23,225 nucleotides of DNA from Crickella sp963642455 (GTDB lineage Bacteria; Bacillota; Clostridia; Peptostreptococcales; Anaerovoracaceae). Of the stretch, positions 7,870-15,732 are shown piece after piece. The notes under the pieces are model-generated. The model had not been told where the DNA came from. It did not search any database and was given only the letters and a program-made list of their open reading frames with translations. The stretch spans positions 1-23,225 of the forward strand of contig CAVIGM010000023.1 in assembly GCA_963642455.1 (NCBI GenBank), in the 5' to 3' direction. Both the position numbers and the translations under genes were made by a program. How positions within the stretch are numbered: the first letter of the stretch is position 1; every line of letters starts with the position of its first letter.

Positions 7870-7923
7870 CACTGTGATGGGCCGCGGTGCCTCGTAGAGG
7901 GTTGAAGGCTTATGGTCACAGTG
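7870..7923 (+). promoter_or_regulatory. Structured rpsB mRNA leader, candidate autoregulatory element
   Basis: A perfect 8-bp closing stem CACTGTGA (7870-7877) / TCACAGTG (7916-7923) encloses GGCC (7880-7883) / GGCT (7907-7910) and a small hairpin CCTC-GTA-GAGG (7890-7900). It ends 11 bases before the CGGAGG ribosome site of rpsB. Ribosomal protein operons are often regulated through such leaders; I do not recognise a named family. Confidence 0.55.
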
Positions 7924-7949
7924 GAAGTAATTAACCGGAGGTATTAAAC

Positions 7950-8732
7950 ATGTCAGTAGTATCAATGAAACAACTACTCGAAGCAGGTGTTCATTTCGGA
8001 CACCAGACAAGAAGATGGAACCCTAAGATGGCTCCTTACATCTTCACAGAGAGAAACGGAATCTATATCATCGACCTTCAGCAGACAATCGGTCTGATCG
8101 ACGATGCTTATGATTTCATGCGTAAGGTTGGAGAGTCAGGTGCTCCAGTGCTTTTCGTAGGAACAAAGAAGCAGGCTCAGAATGCTATCAAGGATGAGGC
8201 AGAGCGTTGCGGAATGTTCTATGTTAACGAGAGATGGCTCGGCGGAATGCTCACTAACCACAAGACAATCAGCAAGAGAATCGACAGACTCGCTGAGATT
8301 AGAAAGATGCAGGAAGATGGCACAATCAACAAGTATGCTAAGAAGGAAGCTCTTAAGATGCTTGCTGAGGCTGACAAGCTCGAGAAGTATCTTGGCGGAA
8401 TCAAGGATATGAAGGGAATGCCTGGTGCACTCTTCGTAGTTGACCCTAAGAAGGAGAAGATTGCTGTTAAGGAAGCAAGAATCCTCGGAATTCCTGTAGT
8501 AGGAATCGTAGACACTAACTGTGACCCTGATGATGTTGATTACATTATCCCAGCTAACGATGATGCTATCAGAGCCGTTAAGCTGATTGCTGCAGCAATG
8601 GCAGATGCTATTATCGAGGCTAAGCAGGGCGAGAGCTTCCAGGAAGCTCCAGAAGCAGAAGAGGCTGCAGAGGCTGTAGAGGCTGAAGAGGTTCTCGAGG
8701 ATGCTGAAGACGAAGCAGAGGATGAAGAATAG
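7950..8732 (+). CDS. rpsB: 30S ribosomal protein S2
   Basis: A 260-residue S2 protein, recognised from MKQLLEAGVHFGHQTRRWNP, the GTKKQAQ segment near residue 71, NERWLGGMLTNHKTI and the DPKKEKIAVKEA and GIVDTNCDPDDVDYIIPAN blocks. It binds late on the 30S head-body junction. CGGAGG precedes the ATG by about 10 bases. Beyond the conserved core (about 228 residues) there is a tail of some 30 residues made almost only of Glu, Ala, Asp and Val, an acidic extension seen in some Firmicutes S2 proteins. It is the first gene of an rpsB-tsf unit with a structured leader. Confidence 0.98.
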   Translation: MSVVSMKQLLEAGVHFGHQTRRWNPKMAPYIFTERNGIYIIDLQQTIGLIDDAYDFMRKVGESGAPVLFVGTKKQAQNAIKDEAERCGMFYVNERWLGGMLTNHKTISKRIDRLAEIRKMQEDGTINKYAKKEALKMLAEADKLEKYLGGIKDMKGMPGALFVVDPKKEKIAVKEARILGIPVVGIVDTNCDPDDVDYIIPANDDAIRAVKLIAAAMADAIIEAKQGESFQEAPEAEEAAEAVEAEEVLEDAEDEAEDEE

Positions 8733-8741
8733 GAGGAAATT

Positions 8742-9659
8742 ATGGCTGGCGTAACTGCACAGATGGTAAAGGAGCTCAGAGAGATTACAGGCTCCGGAAT
8801 GATGGATTGCAAGAAGGCTCTCACAGCTGTAGAGGGCGATATCGATAAGGCTGTAGATTGGCTGAGAGAGAACGGTATTCTTAAGGCTGCAAAGAAGTCT
8901 GGAAGAATTGCTGCTGAGGGACTTGTTAGAACAGAGTTCAACGAGGATCACACTAAGGCTGCTATGGTTGAGGTTAACTCAGAGACTGACTTTGTTGCAA
9001 AGAACGTTGAGTTCGTAGAGTTCGTTGAGAACATGGCTAAGGAAGCTCTTGCTAAGGGCAACCTTGCTCTCGATGAGTTCATGGAAGAGAAGTTCGAAGG
9101 AAAGACAATCAAGGAAGCTCTCACAGAGAAGATCGCTAAGATTGGCGAGAACCTGAACATCAGAAGATTTGAGAAGCTCGAAGAGGACGGCGTTAAGTAT
9201 ATCGGATATACACATGGCGGCGGAAGAATCGGCGTTGTTGTAGGTCTTAAGACTGATGCTGACTATAAGGACGTTGAGACTGTAGGTAAGGATGTTGCTA
9301 TGCAGGTTGCATCAATGAATCCTAAGTTCGTTAACGACCAGGAAGTAGATCAGGATTGGCTCGCATCAGAGAGAAAGATCCTCAAGGAGGCTCTTATCAA
9401 TGAGAAGCCTGATAAGGCTGCAATGGCTGACAAGATTGTTGAAGGTCAGATTAAGAAGGAGCTCAAGGAAGTATGCCTTACAGAGCAAGCATTCGTAAAG
9501 AACAGCGATATGACTGTTAAGCAGTATGTTGCTGAGGCTGCAAAGAACCTTGGCAAGGCAATCGAAGTTGTATCAATGAAGAGATACGAAGTAGGCGAAG
9601 GAATCGAGAAGAAGGAAGAGAACTTTGCTGAAGAGGTTGCAGCTCAGATCAATAAGTAA
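8742..9659 (+). CDS. tsf: Elongation factor Ts
   Basis: A 305-residue EF-Ts that catalyses GDP release from EF-Tu. The N-terminal UBA-like domain (residues 1-50, VKELREITGSGMMDCKKAL) and the signature VNSETDFVAKN near residue 78 are present, followed by core subdomains and the C-terminal FVKNSDMTVKQYV segment. AGGAGG lies about 5 bases before the ATG, 9 bases after the rpsB stop. In many Clostridia pyrH and frr follow; here the unit ends at a terminator and faces a convergent gene. Confidence 0.98.
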   Translation: MAGVTAQMVKELREITGSGMMDCKKALTAVEGDIDKAVDWLRENGILKAAKKSGRIAAEGLVRTEFNEDHTKAAMVEVNSETDFVAKNVEFVEFVENMAKEALAKGNLALDEFMEEKFEGKTIKEALTEKIAKIGENLNIRRFEKLEEDGVKYIGYTHGGGRIGVVVGLKTDADYKDVETVGKDVAMQVASMNPKFVNDQEVDQDWLASERKILKEALINEKPDKAAMADKIVEGQIKKELKEVCLTEQAFVKNSDMTVKQYVAEAAKNLGKAIEVVSMKRYEVGEGIEKKEENFAEEVAAQINK

Positions 9660-9676
9660 TCATAATCATAAGAAAA

Positions 9677-9704
9677 CGGTGCCGATGAGGCACCGCTTTT
9701 TTTT
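9677..9704. terminator. Bidirectional terminator between tsf and the phosphatase gene
   Basis: Perfect 7-bp stem CGGTGCC (9677-9683) / GGCACCG (9689-9695), with an 8-T tail on the plus strand. The minus-strand reading also ends in a T tract, serving the convergent gene whose stop is at 9706. Confidence 0.9.
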
Positions 9705-9705
9705 A

Positions 9706-10923
9706 TTACAAATAGTCGATTTCGACTTCCTGCGAGTATTTCTCGTGAATGATTCTCTTGAAACGAGCGATGAGAGGTATGCGTATTCCGAAATTCGCAA
9801 GCTCTGTGTCGTCCTCTGCAATGCTGTTAATCTTAGTTCCGATTACAAATTGAATCTGGTCGGTTTCACGCATAATCTTGATGAAGCGCTTAGCGGCATC
9901 CTCTGGCATTTCCTTAAGAAGAGTATGCTTGTCAAGCCTTTCGATGACCTCGGTCAGAGTGACCATGCCCTCTGTTACAAGATCGATTCCATCTATAAGG
10001 CTTGATGGCGGAAGGTTGCCAGCTGGTGCAGGATCAGGACGAAGCTCCTCACCAAGCTCTCTTGCGACTATTTTTGCAGTAGTTCCGCCGCAGATGATGA
10101 TTCTGCCATCGAAATTGCGGATGATTTCGGCAAGCTTAGGATCATATTCACGGAGCTTAGGGGCACCCGAAATAACTAAGGTACGCCTTGGCTTGTGGAC
10201 GCTGATTACCACGCAGGTGATGTCGTCATTCGCATGATAATTGTCATATTCATAGGCTCTTGTTACGATTGCCCTTGAGAGCGATCTTGCGGAAATCTCC
10301 GGCTCCTCTCTGAGAAGCTCCTGAATGAAATCACGGACACCTTCAATTCCCCAGCCTTTTGCCCCAACCTGTGCGTTGTTGTCGCCGGGCTTAAGTCCTA
10401 TGCCCGCCTGCGTAACTCCGTCGCTGAAGAAGATCAGCCTGTCTCCAAGCACCATTTTGAATTCTGAATATTGAACTATTTCTTCTTTGACAGCGGCCTG
10501 CCTGCTGAGCTTGTGGGATTCCTTCTCCCAGTCGATTATTTCGCTATTGTGAAAGCGCAGGCTCTCGGGGTTGTCGTATTCAACAAGGCTTATGTTGATT
10601 GAAGTCTTGTCCGGCGTGAAGCTGGTGCGCGCTATTGTAAAAGTCGCATAGCTTATGCCTTTCTCCTTGTCGACAGGGAGTGTGTCCATTATGATTTGCG
10701 CAGAGTGCACAAGTCGCAAAGGAGAAAAGGACAGCTTATGTCCCATGTGTGCCGTAAGCGAGGCGAGGACATTGGCCTTGACGCCGCTGCCGAGCCCATC
10801 AGAAAGTATGGTAACGATATTGGTCCTCTCCTTGTCTGGGGAGAGAAGGTAAACGTCGCCGCCTATCTGCTGGCCGTGCTTATATAATTGTGAATAGTCT
10901 ATATCGACACAAATATCGTACAT
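9706..10923 (-). CDS. SpoIIE/PP2C-type serine phosphatase, hydrogenase-linked
   Basis: A 405-residue cytosolic protein. Residues 15-245 form a SpoIIE-type PP2C domain with the metal-binding acids: D23 in GGDVY, D42 in LSDGLGSG, IFFSDGVTQAG near 170 and NDDITCVVI near 237. Such enzymes remove phosphate from Ser/Thr, typically on anti-sigma-factor antagonist or related switch proteins. The C-terminal 160 residues (from about 250) are not a domain I recognise; they start with a GAPKLREYDP segment and a GGTTAKIVAREL stretch. The gene lies 9 bases behind the HydS-like hydrogenase with its own AGGAG site, so the two are cotranscribed. No sensor or transmembrane region is present, so signal input probably comes from the hydrogenase (inference). 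Confidence 0.88.
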   Translation of the reverse strand: MYDICVDIDYSQLYKHGQQIGGDVYLLSPDKERTNIVTILSDGLGSGVKANVLASLTAHMGHKLSFSPLRLVHSAQIIMDTLPVDKEKGISYATFTIARTSFTPDKTSINISLVEYDNPESLRFHNSEIIDWEKESHKLSRQAAVKEEIVQYSEFKMVLGDRLIFFSDGVTQAGIGLKPGDNNAQVGAKGWGIEGVRDFIQELLREEPEISARSLSRAIVTRAYEYDNYHANDDITCVVISVHKPRRTLVISGAPKLREYDPKLAEIIRNFDGRIIICGGTTAKIVARELGEELRPDPAPAGNLPPSSLIDGIDLVTEGMVTLTEVIERLDKHTLLKEMPEDAAKRFIKIMRETDQIQFVIGTKINSIAEDDTELANFGIRIPLIARFKRIIHEKYSQEVEIDYL

Positions 10924-10932
10924 ATAATGCTC

Positions 10933-12702
10933 CTAATTCTCCTCTACGAGTCCGTAGTCACCGGTTTGCTCGGTCTGAACGTTGAATTCCTCGATGATGG
11001 AATTGAGCACGATCTCGGTCTCGGCCGCATTCTCTCCGAGAAGGGAGGCAATCTGCTGAACCGTAGTAAGAGATTTGCTTATTACATCCTCGGCTTTTGC
11101 GATGACAGCCTCACGACGAACGGTCGGCGTTGTAATATCCTCGAAAATCGCACCAAGCAGCCTTTTGTCCTCAACAAGGAAGAAGGTCACTCGATAGACG
11201 AAGCCGTTATGCTTGAACCTATACTGCGATGGACTTGAAAGATAGAACTGCTCGTGGAATTTATCAACCCAAGGAACGAAGCTTGCTACTGGCATGCCAT
11301 GAAAGGCCTTGAGGCCTTCCGCGTCAAGGAAGTTCTCGGGATAATCCTCGAAAATCTGAATGAAGCTCTTGTTGCAATCTACTATATTAAGCTCGCTGTC
11401 GATGATTACTGCGCCGTTAGGAATCGTCGAAAGAAGTATGTCTACCTTGCTCTCGGCATCCTTACGCATCTTCGTTACGCACATTTCTGGCTCCGACAGC
11501 CCGTCAAGCAAGGCAACTGCCATATCTCTGCATGTCTGATAGCCGCAACCGCTGCAATTCATCTCGTCTTCTTTCGTCTGCTTGCCAAGCTTAAGAAGAG
11601 CTTTTCTTATCTCTTCCTCAGGGTAGCCCTTGTAGATAACAGGCTCAGGTGCAGGCGCATCGGCGTTCAGAATTCCGTAGCCCTCTTGCAAAAGTTTCTT
11701 TGCAAAAGCCTCGTCGCCTTCGAAAAGGTCTTCGTCGTCAATGTGACTTAGAGTGTAGTCAGCGATTGATTTCTTGCGGTGTATGGTCGAAACGTTTCGC
11801 TTAGTCGATGGGCCGTTAATGCAGCCTCCGTTGCAATTCAAGGACTCAAGGAAATAGCTCTCCAAATCCTTGCTAAGTGAGGACTCAAGCTGCGCAAAGC
11901 CCGAAACAGAAATCGCGTTGCAAGTGATGAATTTGTTCCTCCATAGCTTCGAGGTCTCAATCTGCCCACTTTCTATAGGATAAATACTTGCTCTGCCCGC
12001 CCTTGCAGGAACAAGAGTCGCAGGGATTTTCTCATTGATAGAATCGAGCTGAATATTAGATTCCATAAGCCACTGGTCGAGCTCGTTGAAGGTCAGGGCA
12101 TAATCAGGATAAGAAGGAGTCAGATAAGCCTCATGCTTCTTTGCGATGCAAGGACCGATGAAGACTACAACTATATCTTGGCCGTATAATTCTCTCAGAT
12201 AAGCGCTGTGCGTCTGCGCAGGGGATGGAACCGGCGCAAGGTATTTGACCTTGTCGGGATAGTATTTCTTGACAAGCTCCACCACGGATGGGCAGGCTGT
12301 CGAAATCATAGGAACGTTGCCATGCTCCTCATAATATAAATCGAGAGCCTCAGAAACGAGGGTAGCTCCTATTGCTGTCTCGGATACGGCTGTGAAGCCG
12401 AGCTTGTAGAGCGCTCTAATCAGGTTGTCCTCGTAGCCCGCATATTCGGAAACATAGGAAGGAGCAATAGATGCGTATACCTTAGCGCCTGATTTAATTG
12501 CTTCCGAAACGAAATCTATATCATTTCTTACATATTTAACATTGTTAGGGCAGGCATCAACGCAAGCGCCGCACCAAGTGCAGCGATCTGGCACGATGAG
12601 GGCCCTGGCATCTTTGATCTGAATGGCTTTAACAGGGCAGCTGCGAACGCATTTGTAACAGTCGCGGCAGTTGTTAAGCTCTGTATTTATAGGATGAAGC
12701 AT
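10933..12702 (-). CDS. Sensory-type [FeFe]-hydrogenase with PAS domain (HydS-like)
   Basis: A 589-residue protein. The ATG at 12702 is chosen because AGGAGG lies 7 bases upstream and homology starts there; an upstream in-frame ATG at 12744 has no such site. Residues 12-22 and 41-51 hold two 4Fe-4S motifs (C12/15/18/22, C41/44/47/51). The H-cluster ligands are present in L1 (STACP, C137), L2 (GPCIAKKHE, C185) and L3 (ESLNCNGGC, C290 and C294). A further FeS domain (C383, C386, C391, C408) and a PAS domain (about 420-530) follow, then a helical tail. This order matches group C sensory [FeFe]-hydrogenases, thought to sense H2 and signal rather than turn it over. A136 replaces the usual proton-relay Cys. 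A PP2C phosphatase follows in the operon. Confidence 0.9.
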   Translation of the reverse strand: MLHPINTELNNCRDCYKCVRSCPVKAIQIKDARALIVPDRCTWCGACVDACPNNVKYVRNDIDFVSEAIKSGAKVYASIAPSYVSEYAGYEDNLIRALYKLGFTAVSETAIGATLVSEALDLYYEEHGNVPMISTACPSVVELVKKYYPDKVKYLAPVPSPAQTHSAYLRELYGQDIVVVFIGPCIAKKHEAYLTPSYPDYALTFNELDQWLMESNIQLDSINEKIPATLVPARAGRASIYPIESGQIETSKLWRNKFITCNAISVSGFAQLESSLSKDLESYFLESLNCNGGCINGPSTKRNVSTIHRKKSIADYTLSHIDDEDLFEGDEAFAKKLLQEGYGILNADAPAPEPVIYKGYPEEEIRKALLKLGKQTKEDEMNCSGCGYQTCRDMAVALLDGLSEPEMCVTKMRKDAESKVDILLSTIPNGAVIIDSELNIVDCNKSFIQIFEDYPENFLDAEGLKAFHGMPVASFVPWVDKFHEQFYLSSPSQYRFKHNGFVYRVTFFLVEDKRLLGAIFEDITTPTVRREAVIAKAEDVISKSLTTVQQIASLLGENAAETEIVLNSIIEEFNVQTEQTGDYGLVEEN

Positions 12703-12734
12703 ATTAACCTCCTGACTTAGTTGAATCCAAGTTA

Positions 12735-12743
12735 ATAATAGCA
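12735..12743 (-). promoter_or_regulatory. Extended -10 promoter of the hydrogenase unit
   Basis: Minus-strand TGCTATTAT with no convincing -35. Predicted start near 12728 gives a 26-nt leader containing the AGGAGG site. Confidence 0.4.
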
Positions 12744-12758
12744 TAATAAAAAAGCCTG

Positions 12759-12767
12759 TGCTACAAT
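12759..12767 (+). promoter_or_regulatory. Extended -10 promoter of the YdcZ-type exporter gene
   Basis: Plus-strand TGCTACAAT with a weak -35. It stands back to back with the hydrogenase promoter, so the two units share about 20 bp of upstream DNA. Confidence 0.45.
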
Positions 12768-12806
12768 GTTAGTTGCAGATAATAAGTCTAAATCTTGGAG
12801 GAATCA

Positions 12807-13811
12807 ATGTTAGGATACATAGTAGGCTTGATCACAGGTATTTCCCAGCCGATGCAAACAAGTGTGAATTCATCGCTTCGAATGAGGCTCAAATCACCCT
12901 TCCTTGCGTCGATGTCATCTTTCGGCACCGCGACCGTAGCGATTGCGATAATTGTTTTTGCAATCGAACATAATCTCTACATTCCACTTGCCGAGATAGC
13001 AGCTGAGCCTATATGGATTTGGACGGGAGGCCTCCTTGGCGATGTAATCGTTGTCCTTTGTATTCTTTGCCTTCCTAAGCTCGGAAGCGCCGAGACCGTC
13101 ATACTTACAGTGCTTGGGCAGATATGCTCTGGCCTTGCGATAGACCACTTCGGCTTATTCGGCGGAACCGTCTTCAGAATGAATACGGAAAGAACGATAG
13201 GAGCGCTGCTTCTTGTCGCAGGCGTGGCTGTGGTATCCTTCACCTTTAATTTCAAGAAAAAACAAGAGGCGGTGGTTGTGCAGGGCGCGGCACAAGGCAC
13301 GGACGCGGCTTTCGAAAAGAGTACAAACACGGCCGGCTCGAAGGGCGCATCGAAGAACGGATACAGGCTTGCGGCGATAATAGTCGGAATTGCCGCATCA
13401 ACGCAGATTGCGGTCAACGGAAGGCTCGGCGCAGTTGTGGGCCATTCACTCAAGGCTGCAATGGTGTCGATGAGCGTTGGCTTCATAGGAGTATCTTTAA
13501 TTACGCTCTGCTTATTTATTGCAAAAGGCCGCGGCGGAGTCATAGACGACAGCATGCCGGATGTTAAAGGCAAATGGTGGATGTGGACAGGCGGAATGTT
13601 CGCAATTGCAATAGTAGGAGGCTCAATCCTTGTTGCTCAGCTTCTTGGAACAGGCCTTGCGACTGTGCTTAGCATAGTCGGACAGGTTGTCGGCGGAGTT
13701 GTGATTGATGCAACAGGCTTCCTTGGAATCGAGAAGAAGAATGTCACACTGAAGAAACTTGTCGGCATTGCCATGATGCTTGCGGGCGTTGTTCTGATTC
13801 AGATGATATAG
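12807..13811 (+). CDS. Duplicated YdcZ/DUF606-type DMT-family transporter
   Basis: A 334-residue membrane protein. The ATG at 12807 follows GGAGG by 5 bases; a TTG at 12795 would extend it into the ribosome site. Two homologous halves of about five helices each (residues 1-148 and about 187-334) carry matching segments: GLITGISQPMQTSVNSSLR versus GIAASTQIAVNGRLG, and WIWTGGLLGD versus WMWTGGMFAI. A hydrophilic linker (about 150-186, Ala/Gln/Lys-rich) joins them. Each half equals one YdcZ domain, a branch of the drug/metabolite transporter superfamily that often occurs as separate paired subunits, so this is a natural fusion. Substrate unknown. Confidence 0.82.
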   Translation: MLGYIVGLITGISQPMQTSVNSSLRMRLKSPFLASMSSFGTATVAIAIIVFAIEHNLYIPLAEIAAEPIWIWTGGLLGDVIVVLCILCLPKLGSAETVILTVLGQICSGLAIDHFGLFGGTVFRMNTERTIGALLLVAGVAVVSFTFNFKKKQEAVVVQGAAQGTDAAFEKSTNTAGSKGASKNGYRLAAIIVGIAASTQIAVNGRLGAVVGHSLKAAMVSMSVGFIGVSLITLCLFIAKGRGGVIDDSMPDVKGKWWMWTGGMFAIAIVGGSILVAQLLGTGLATVLSIVGQVVGGVVIDATGFLGIEKKNVTLKKLVGIAMMLAGVVLIQMI

Positions 13812-13837
13812 GAAGAATTTTTTATAGGAAATAACGT

Positions 13838-13927
13838 ATAGGATATAGCATATTGAATATAGAATATAGCGATAGGATACAGCATATAGCGTATAGGATA
13901 TAGAATATAGAAAATAGCGCATAGCGT
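13838..13927. repeat. Tandem heptamer repeat ATAGNAT x13
   Basis: Thirteen consecutive units of consensus ATAGNAT, twelve of 7 bp and one of 6 bp, fill 90 bases. Copies include ATAGGAT, ATAGCAT, ATAGAAT and ATAGCGT. The tract ends exactly at the AGGAGG ribosome site (13928-13933) of the next small gene. Confidence 0.9.
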
Positions 13928-13940
13928 AGGAGGTGTAATT

Positions 13941-14096
13941 ATGAGTAAATTCGAAGGCATCCCTAAGATGGGAAAGAACAGAACTCCAAGCCTTGGCTCC
14001 ACAGTTCTTAAGATTCTTGCGGTCGGTATAGCAGGCAGCGCAGCATTGATTGGCGGCGCTAAGAAGCTCGGCGATAAGATCGAAAAGAAGAAATAG
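13941..14096 (+). CDS. Small hydrophobic membrane peptide, 51 aa
   Basis: A 51-residue ORF with a strong AGGAGG site 7 bases before its ATG. It has a basic N-terminus (MSKFEGIPKMGKNR), one hydrophobic helix at about 21-40 rich in Gly and Ala (ILAVGIAGSAALIGGA) and a Lys-rich tail ending in KIEKKK. I recognise no family. The shape suits a single-pass membrane peptide with charged ends. It lies between the exporter gene and the DUF5684-like gene and directly after the heptamer tract. The ribosome site and codon use match neighbouring genes, so it is likely translated. Confidence 0.65.
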   Translation: MSKFEGIPKMGKNRTPSLGSTVLKILAVGIAGSAALIGGAKKLGDKIEKKK

Positions 14097-14150
14097 GAAG
14101 AGAAATTAGATTAAGAATTCAAGTAGGAATTAGAAAGAGGAAATAGTAAA

Positions 14151-14735
14151 ATGCAAGATTTTTTGTTAAACAGCGCGGAAGCTATACAGCAGACTCAGGA
14201 GACCGCCGGCGCCTCGGCAGTCGAATTTGTGATATCTGTTATTATGATAGTTGCATTATGGCGACTTTTCGTTAAGGCGGGAGAGCCAGGCTGGAAATCA
14301 CTTATCCCATTATACAATGTGTATATGCTTTTCATGATAAGCACAGGCGGTGGTTGCCTACTTCTCATCTTGATGTGCATTCCAGGAATTAATGTGATTG
14401 CATGGGCTATTGTAGGCTGGAACCTTGCGAAAAGCTACGGTAGAAGCGAGGCATTCGGAGTCGGAATTATTCTGCTTCCTGTGATTTTCATTCCGATTCT
14501 TGCCTTCTCGGATTCCGGCTATATAGGGCCTCGCGGTTTTAGCATGTTCAACGGCTTCGGTGGATACTCTCAGTACCAAAGAAGTGGAAGCTACAATAAT
14601 TCGCAGAGCAGCGGAACTTATCAAGGCTATGGATCCTCGAATGCAAATCAGAATTCGGATTTCGATGTGGATGTCGATGATTTCAACGAGAATGACGCAA
14701 AGACCGTCGATTTCGAGGTAGAGTCTGATAAATAG
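14151..14735 (+). CDS. DUF5684-like membrane protein
   Basis: A 194-residue protein with AGAGG 10 bases before the ATG. Four hydrophobic segments (about 22-40, 51-65, 66-90 and 100-122) surround the motif GEPGWKSLIPLYNVYML (residues 43-59), typical of the DUF5684 family of small membrane proteins of unknown role. The C-terminal 65 residues are disordered: first Gly/Ser/Tyr/Asn/Gln-rich, then strongly acidic with repeated DVD and DD. The stop codon is the last assembled codon before an N run, so downstream genes in this unit cannot be seen. Confidence 0.7.
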   Translation: MQDFLLNSAEAIQQTQETAGASAVEFVISVIMIVALWRLFVKAGEPGWKSLIPLYNVYMLFMISTGGGCLLLILMCIPGINVIAWAIVGWNLAKSYGRSEAFGVGIILLPVIFIPILAFSDSGYIGPRGFSMFNGFGGYSQYQRSGSYNNSQSSGTYQGYGSSNANQNSDFDVDVDDFNENDAKTVDFEVESDK

Positions 14736-14813
14736 NNNNNNNNNNNNNNNNNNNNNNNNNNNNNNNNNNNNNNNNNNNNNNNNNNNNNNNNNNNNNNNNN
14801 NNNNNNNNNNNNN
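14736..14813. other. Assembly gap of 78 N
   Basis: Unresolved bases starting directly after the DUF5684-like stop codon. The 36 bases after it carry no recognisable gene. Confidence 0.99.
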
Positions 14814-14849
14814 TGGGGTTAAGATGACTGATAATTAAATAATGAAGAA

Positions 14850-14881
14850 ACGAGGAAATCAGTATTTGCTGATTTCCTCGT
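14850..14881. terminator. Bidirectional terminator
   Basis: Perfect 13-bp stem (14850-14862 with 14869-14881) and a 6-base loop, with T-rich flanks on both strands. It lies between the convergent DUF5684 region and the MscS gene. Confidence 0.85.
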
Positions 14882-14897
14882 ACTATTCTATTTAATT

Positions 14898-15701
14898 CTA
14901 TTTAATAACGAATCTTGTTTCGCGGCCGAATTCATAGCCGTTATCCTCGAAGTGCTTGACTAAGATATCAAGAGCATTCCTTTGAATATCCTGCTTCCAT
15001 TTCATGTCGCCGTGAACACGAAGCAAGTATTCAACGGATGCCTCGGTGAGGCGGTTAGCATCAAGAAGTTCCACATAGGTTACAGGCGGTAGCTTCGAAA
15101 CTTTAGGAATCAGCTCAGCCAAACGGCGCTGAGCCTCATAGTAAGAAACCTCGAGGCCGATAGGAACTGGAATATCCACATAGTCCGACATAAGCTGAAT
15201 GGACTTAATCTGCGAATTATAGAGAACTATAGTGGTGTCATTCATCAGGCCATAGAAGGTCGTCTTTCTGAGGTCAAAGGCTACGACCTTGCAATCTATC
15301 CCGTTGACAATAAGGTAATCATCTATATTGAAGACACCGTCAAGCGCAAGCTCAATTCCTCTGACAATATCCGAAAGATAATCTTGAAGGGCGAGGCCGA
15401 CTATGACACTGGCAATTCCAAGACCTGCGGCATAGGCTTTGACATTTATACCGAGAGACGACAGGATCAGAAGGAGCGCAACAACTACTATAATCATTGT
15501 CATCGTGCTTACGATTACATGAGAAATGGTTTTGGCTCGCTTGTTGCCGTGGGAGATCGAGGACATCAAGTCATTCGACCGCAGCTTGTGTATTGAAACA
15601 ATGAGGGCAACGGCGATAATGATAATTAACAGTATATATGCTATCTTGAAATCGAGGTCCATACTCCTCAGAACATCATGAATTGCGTTCAGCCTAACCA
15701 T
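14898..15701 (-). CDS. MscS-family mechanosensitive ion channel
   Basis: A 267-residue membrane protein. Three hydrophobic helices lie at about 18-38, 58-82 and 90-115. The pore-lining helix has the small-residue pattern YAAGLGIASVIVGLALQDYL, followed by FNIDDYLIVNG and the cytoplasmic beta and alpha/beta domains. It should open under membrane tension and release solutes on osmotic downshift. The start at 15701 has a GAAGG site 7 bases upstream. The length is close to the short MscS class. The gene has its own promoter at 15733-15762 and ends at the bidirectional hairpin. Confidence 0.92.
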   Translation of the reverse strand: MVRLNAIHDVLRSMDLDFKIAYILLIIIIAVALIVSIHKLRSNDLMSSISHGNKRAKTISHVIVSTMTMIIVVVALLLILSSLGINVKAYAAGLGIASVIVGLALQDYLSDIVRGIELALDGVFNIDDYLIVNGIDCKVVAFDLRKTTFYGLMNDTTIVLYNSQIKSIQLMSDYVDIPVPIGLEVSYYEAQRRLAELIPKVSKLPPVTYVELLDANRLTEASVEYLLRVHGDMKWKQDIQRNALDILVKHFEDNGYEFGRETRFVIK

Positions 15702-15732
15702 AAGCGTACCTTCTTTCTTCTATCTATATATA

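Noticed and set aside
13623..13922. Minus-strand frame encoding a Tyr/Ile/Leu/Ser repeat peptide
   Set aside because: It is the translation of the heptamer tandem repeat plus antisense of the exporter gene.
13838..13927. CRISPR array
   Set aside because: The repeats are 7 bp with no spacers. No other repeat-spacer pattern and no cas gene is present.
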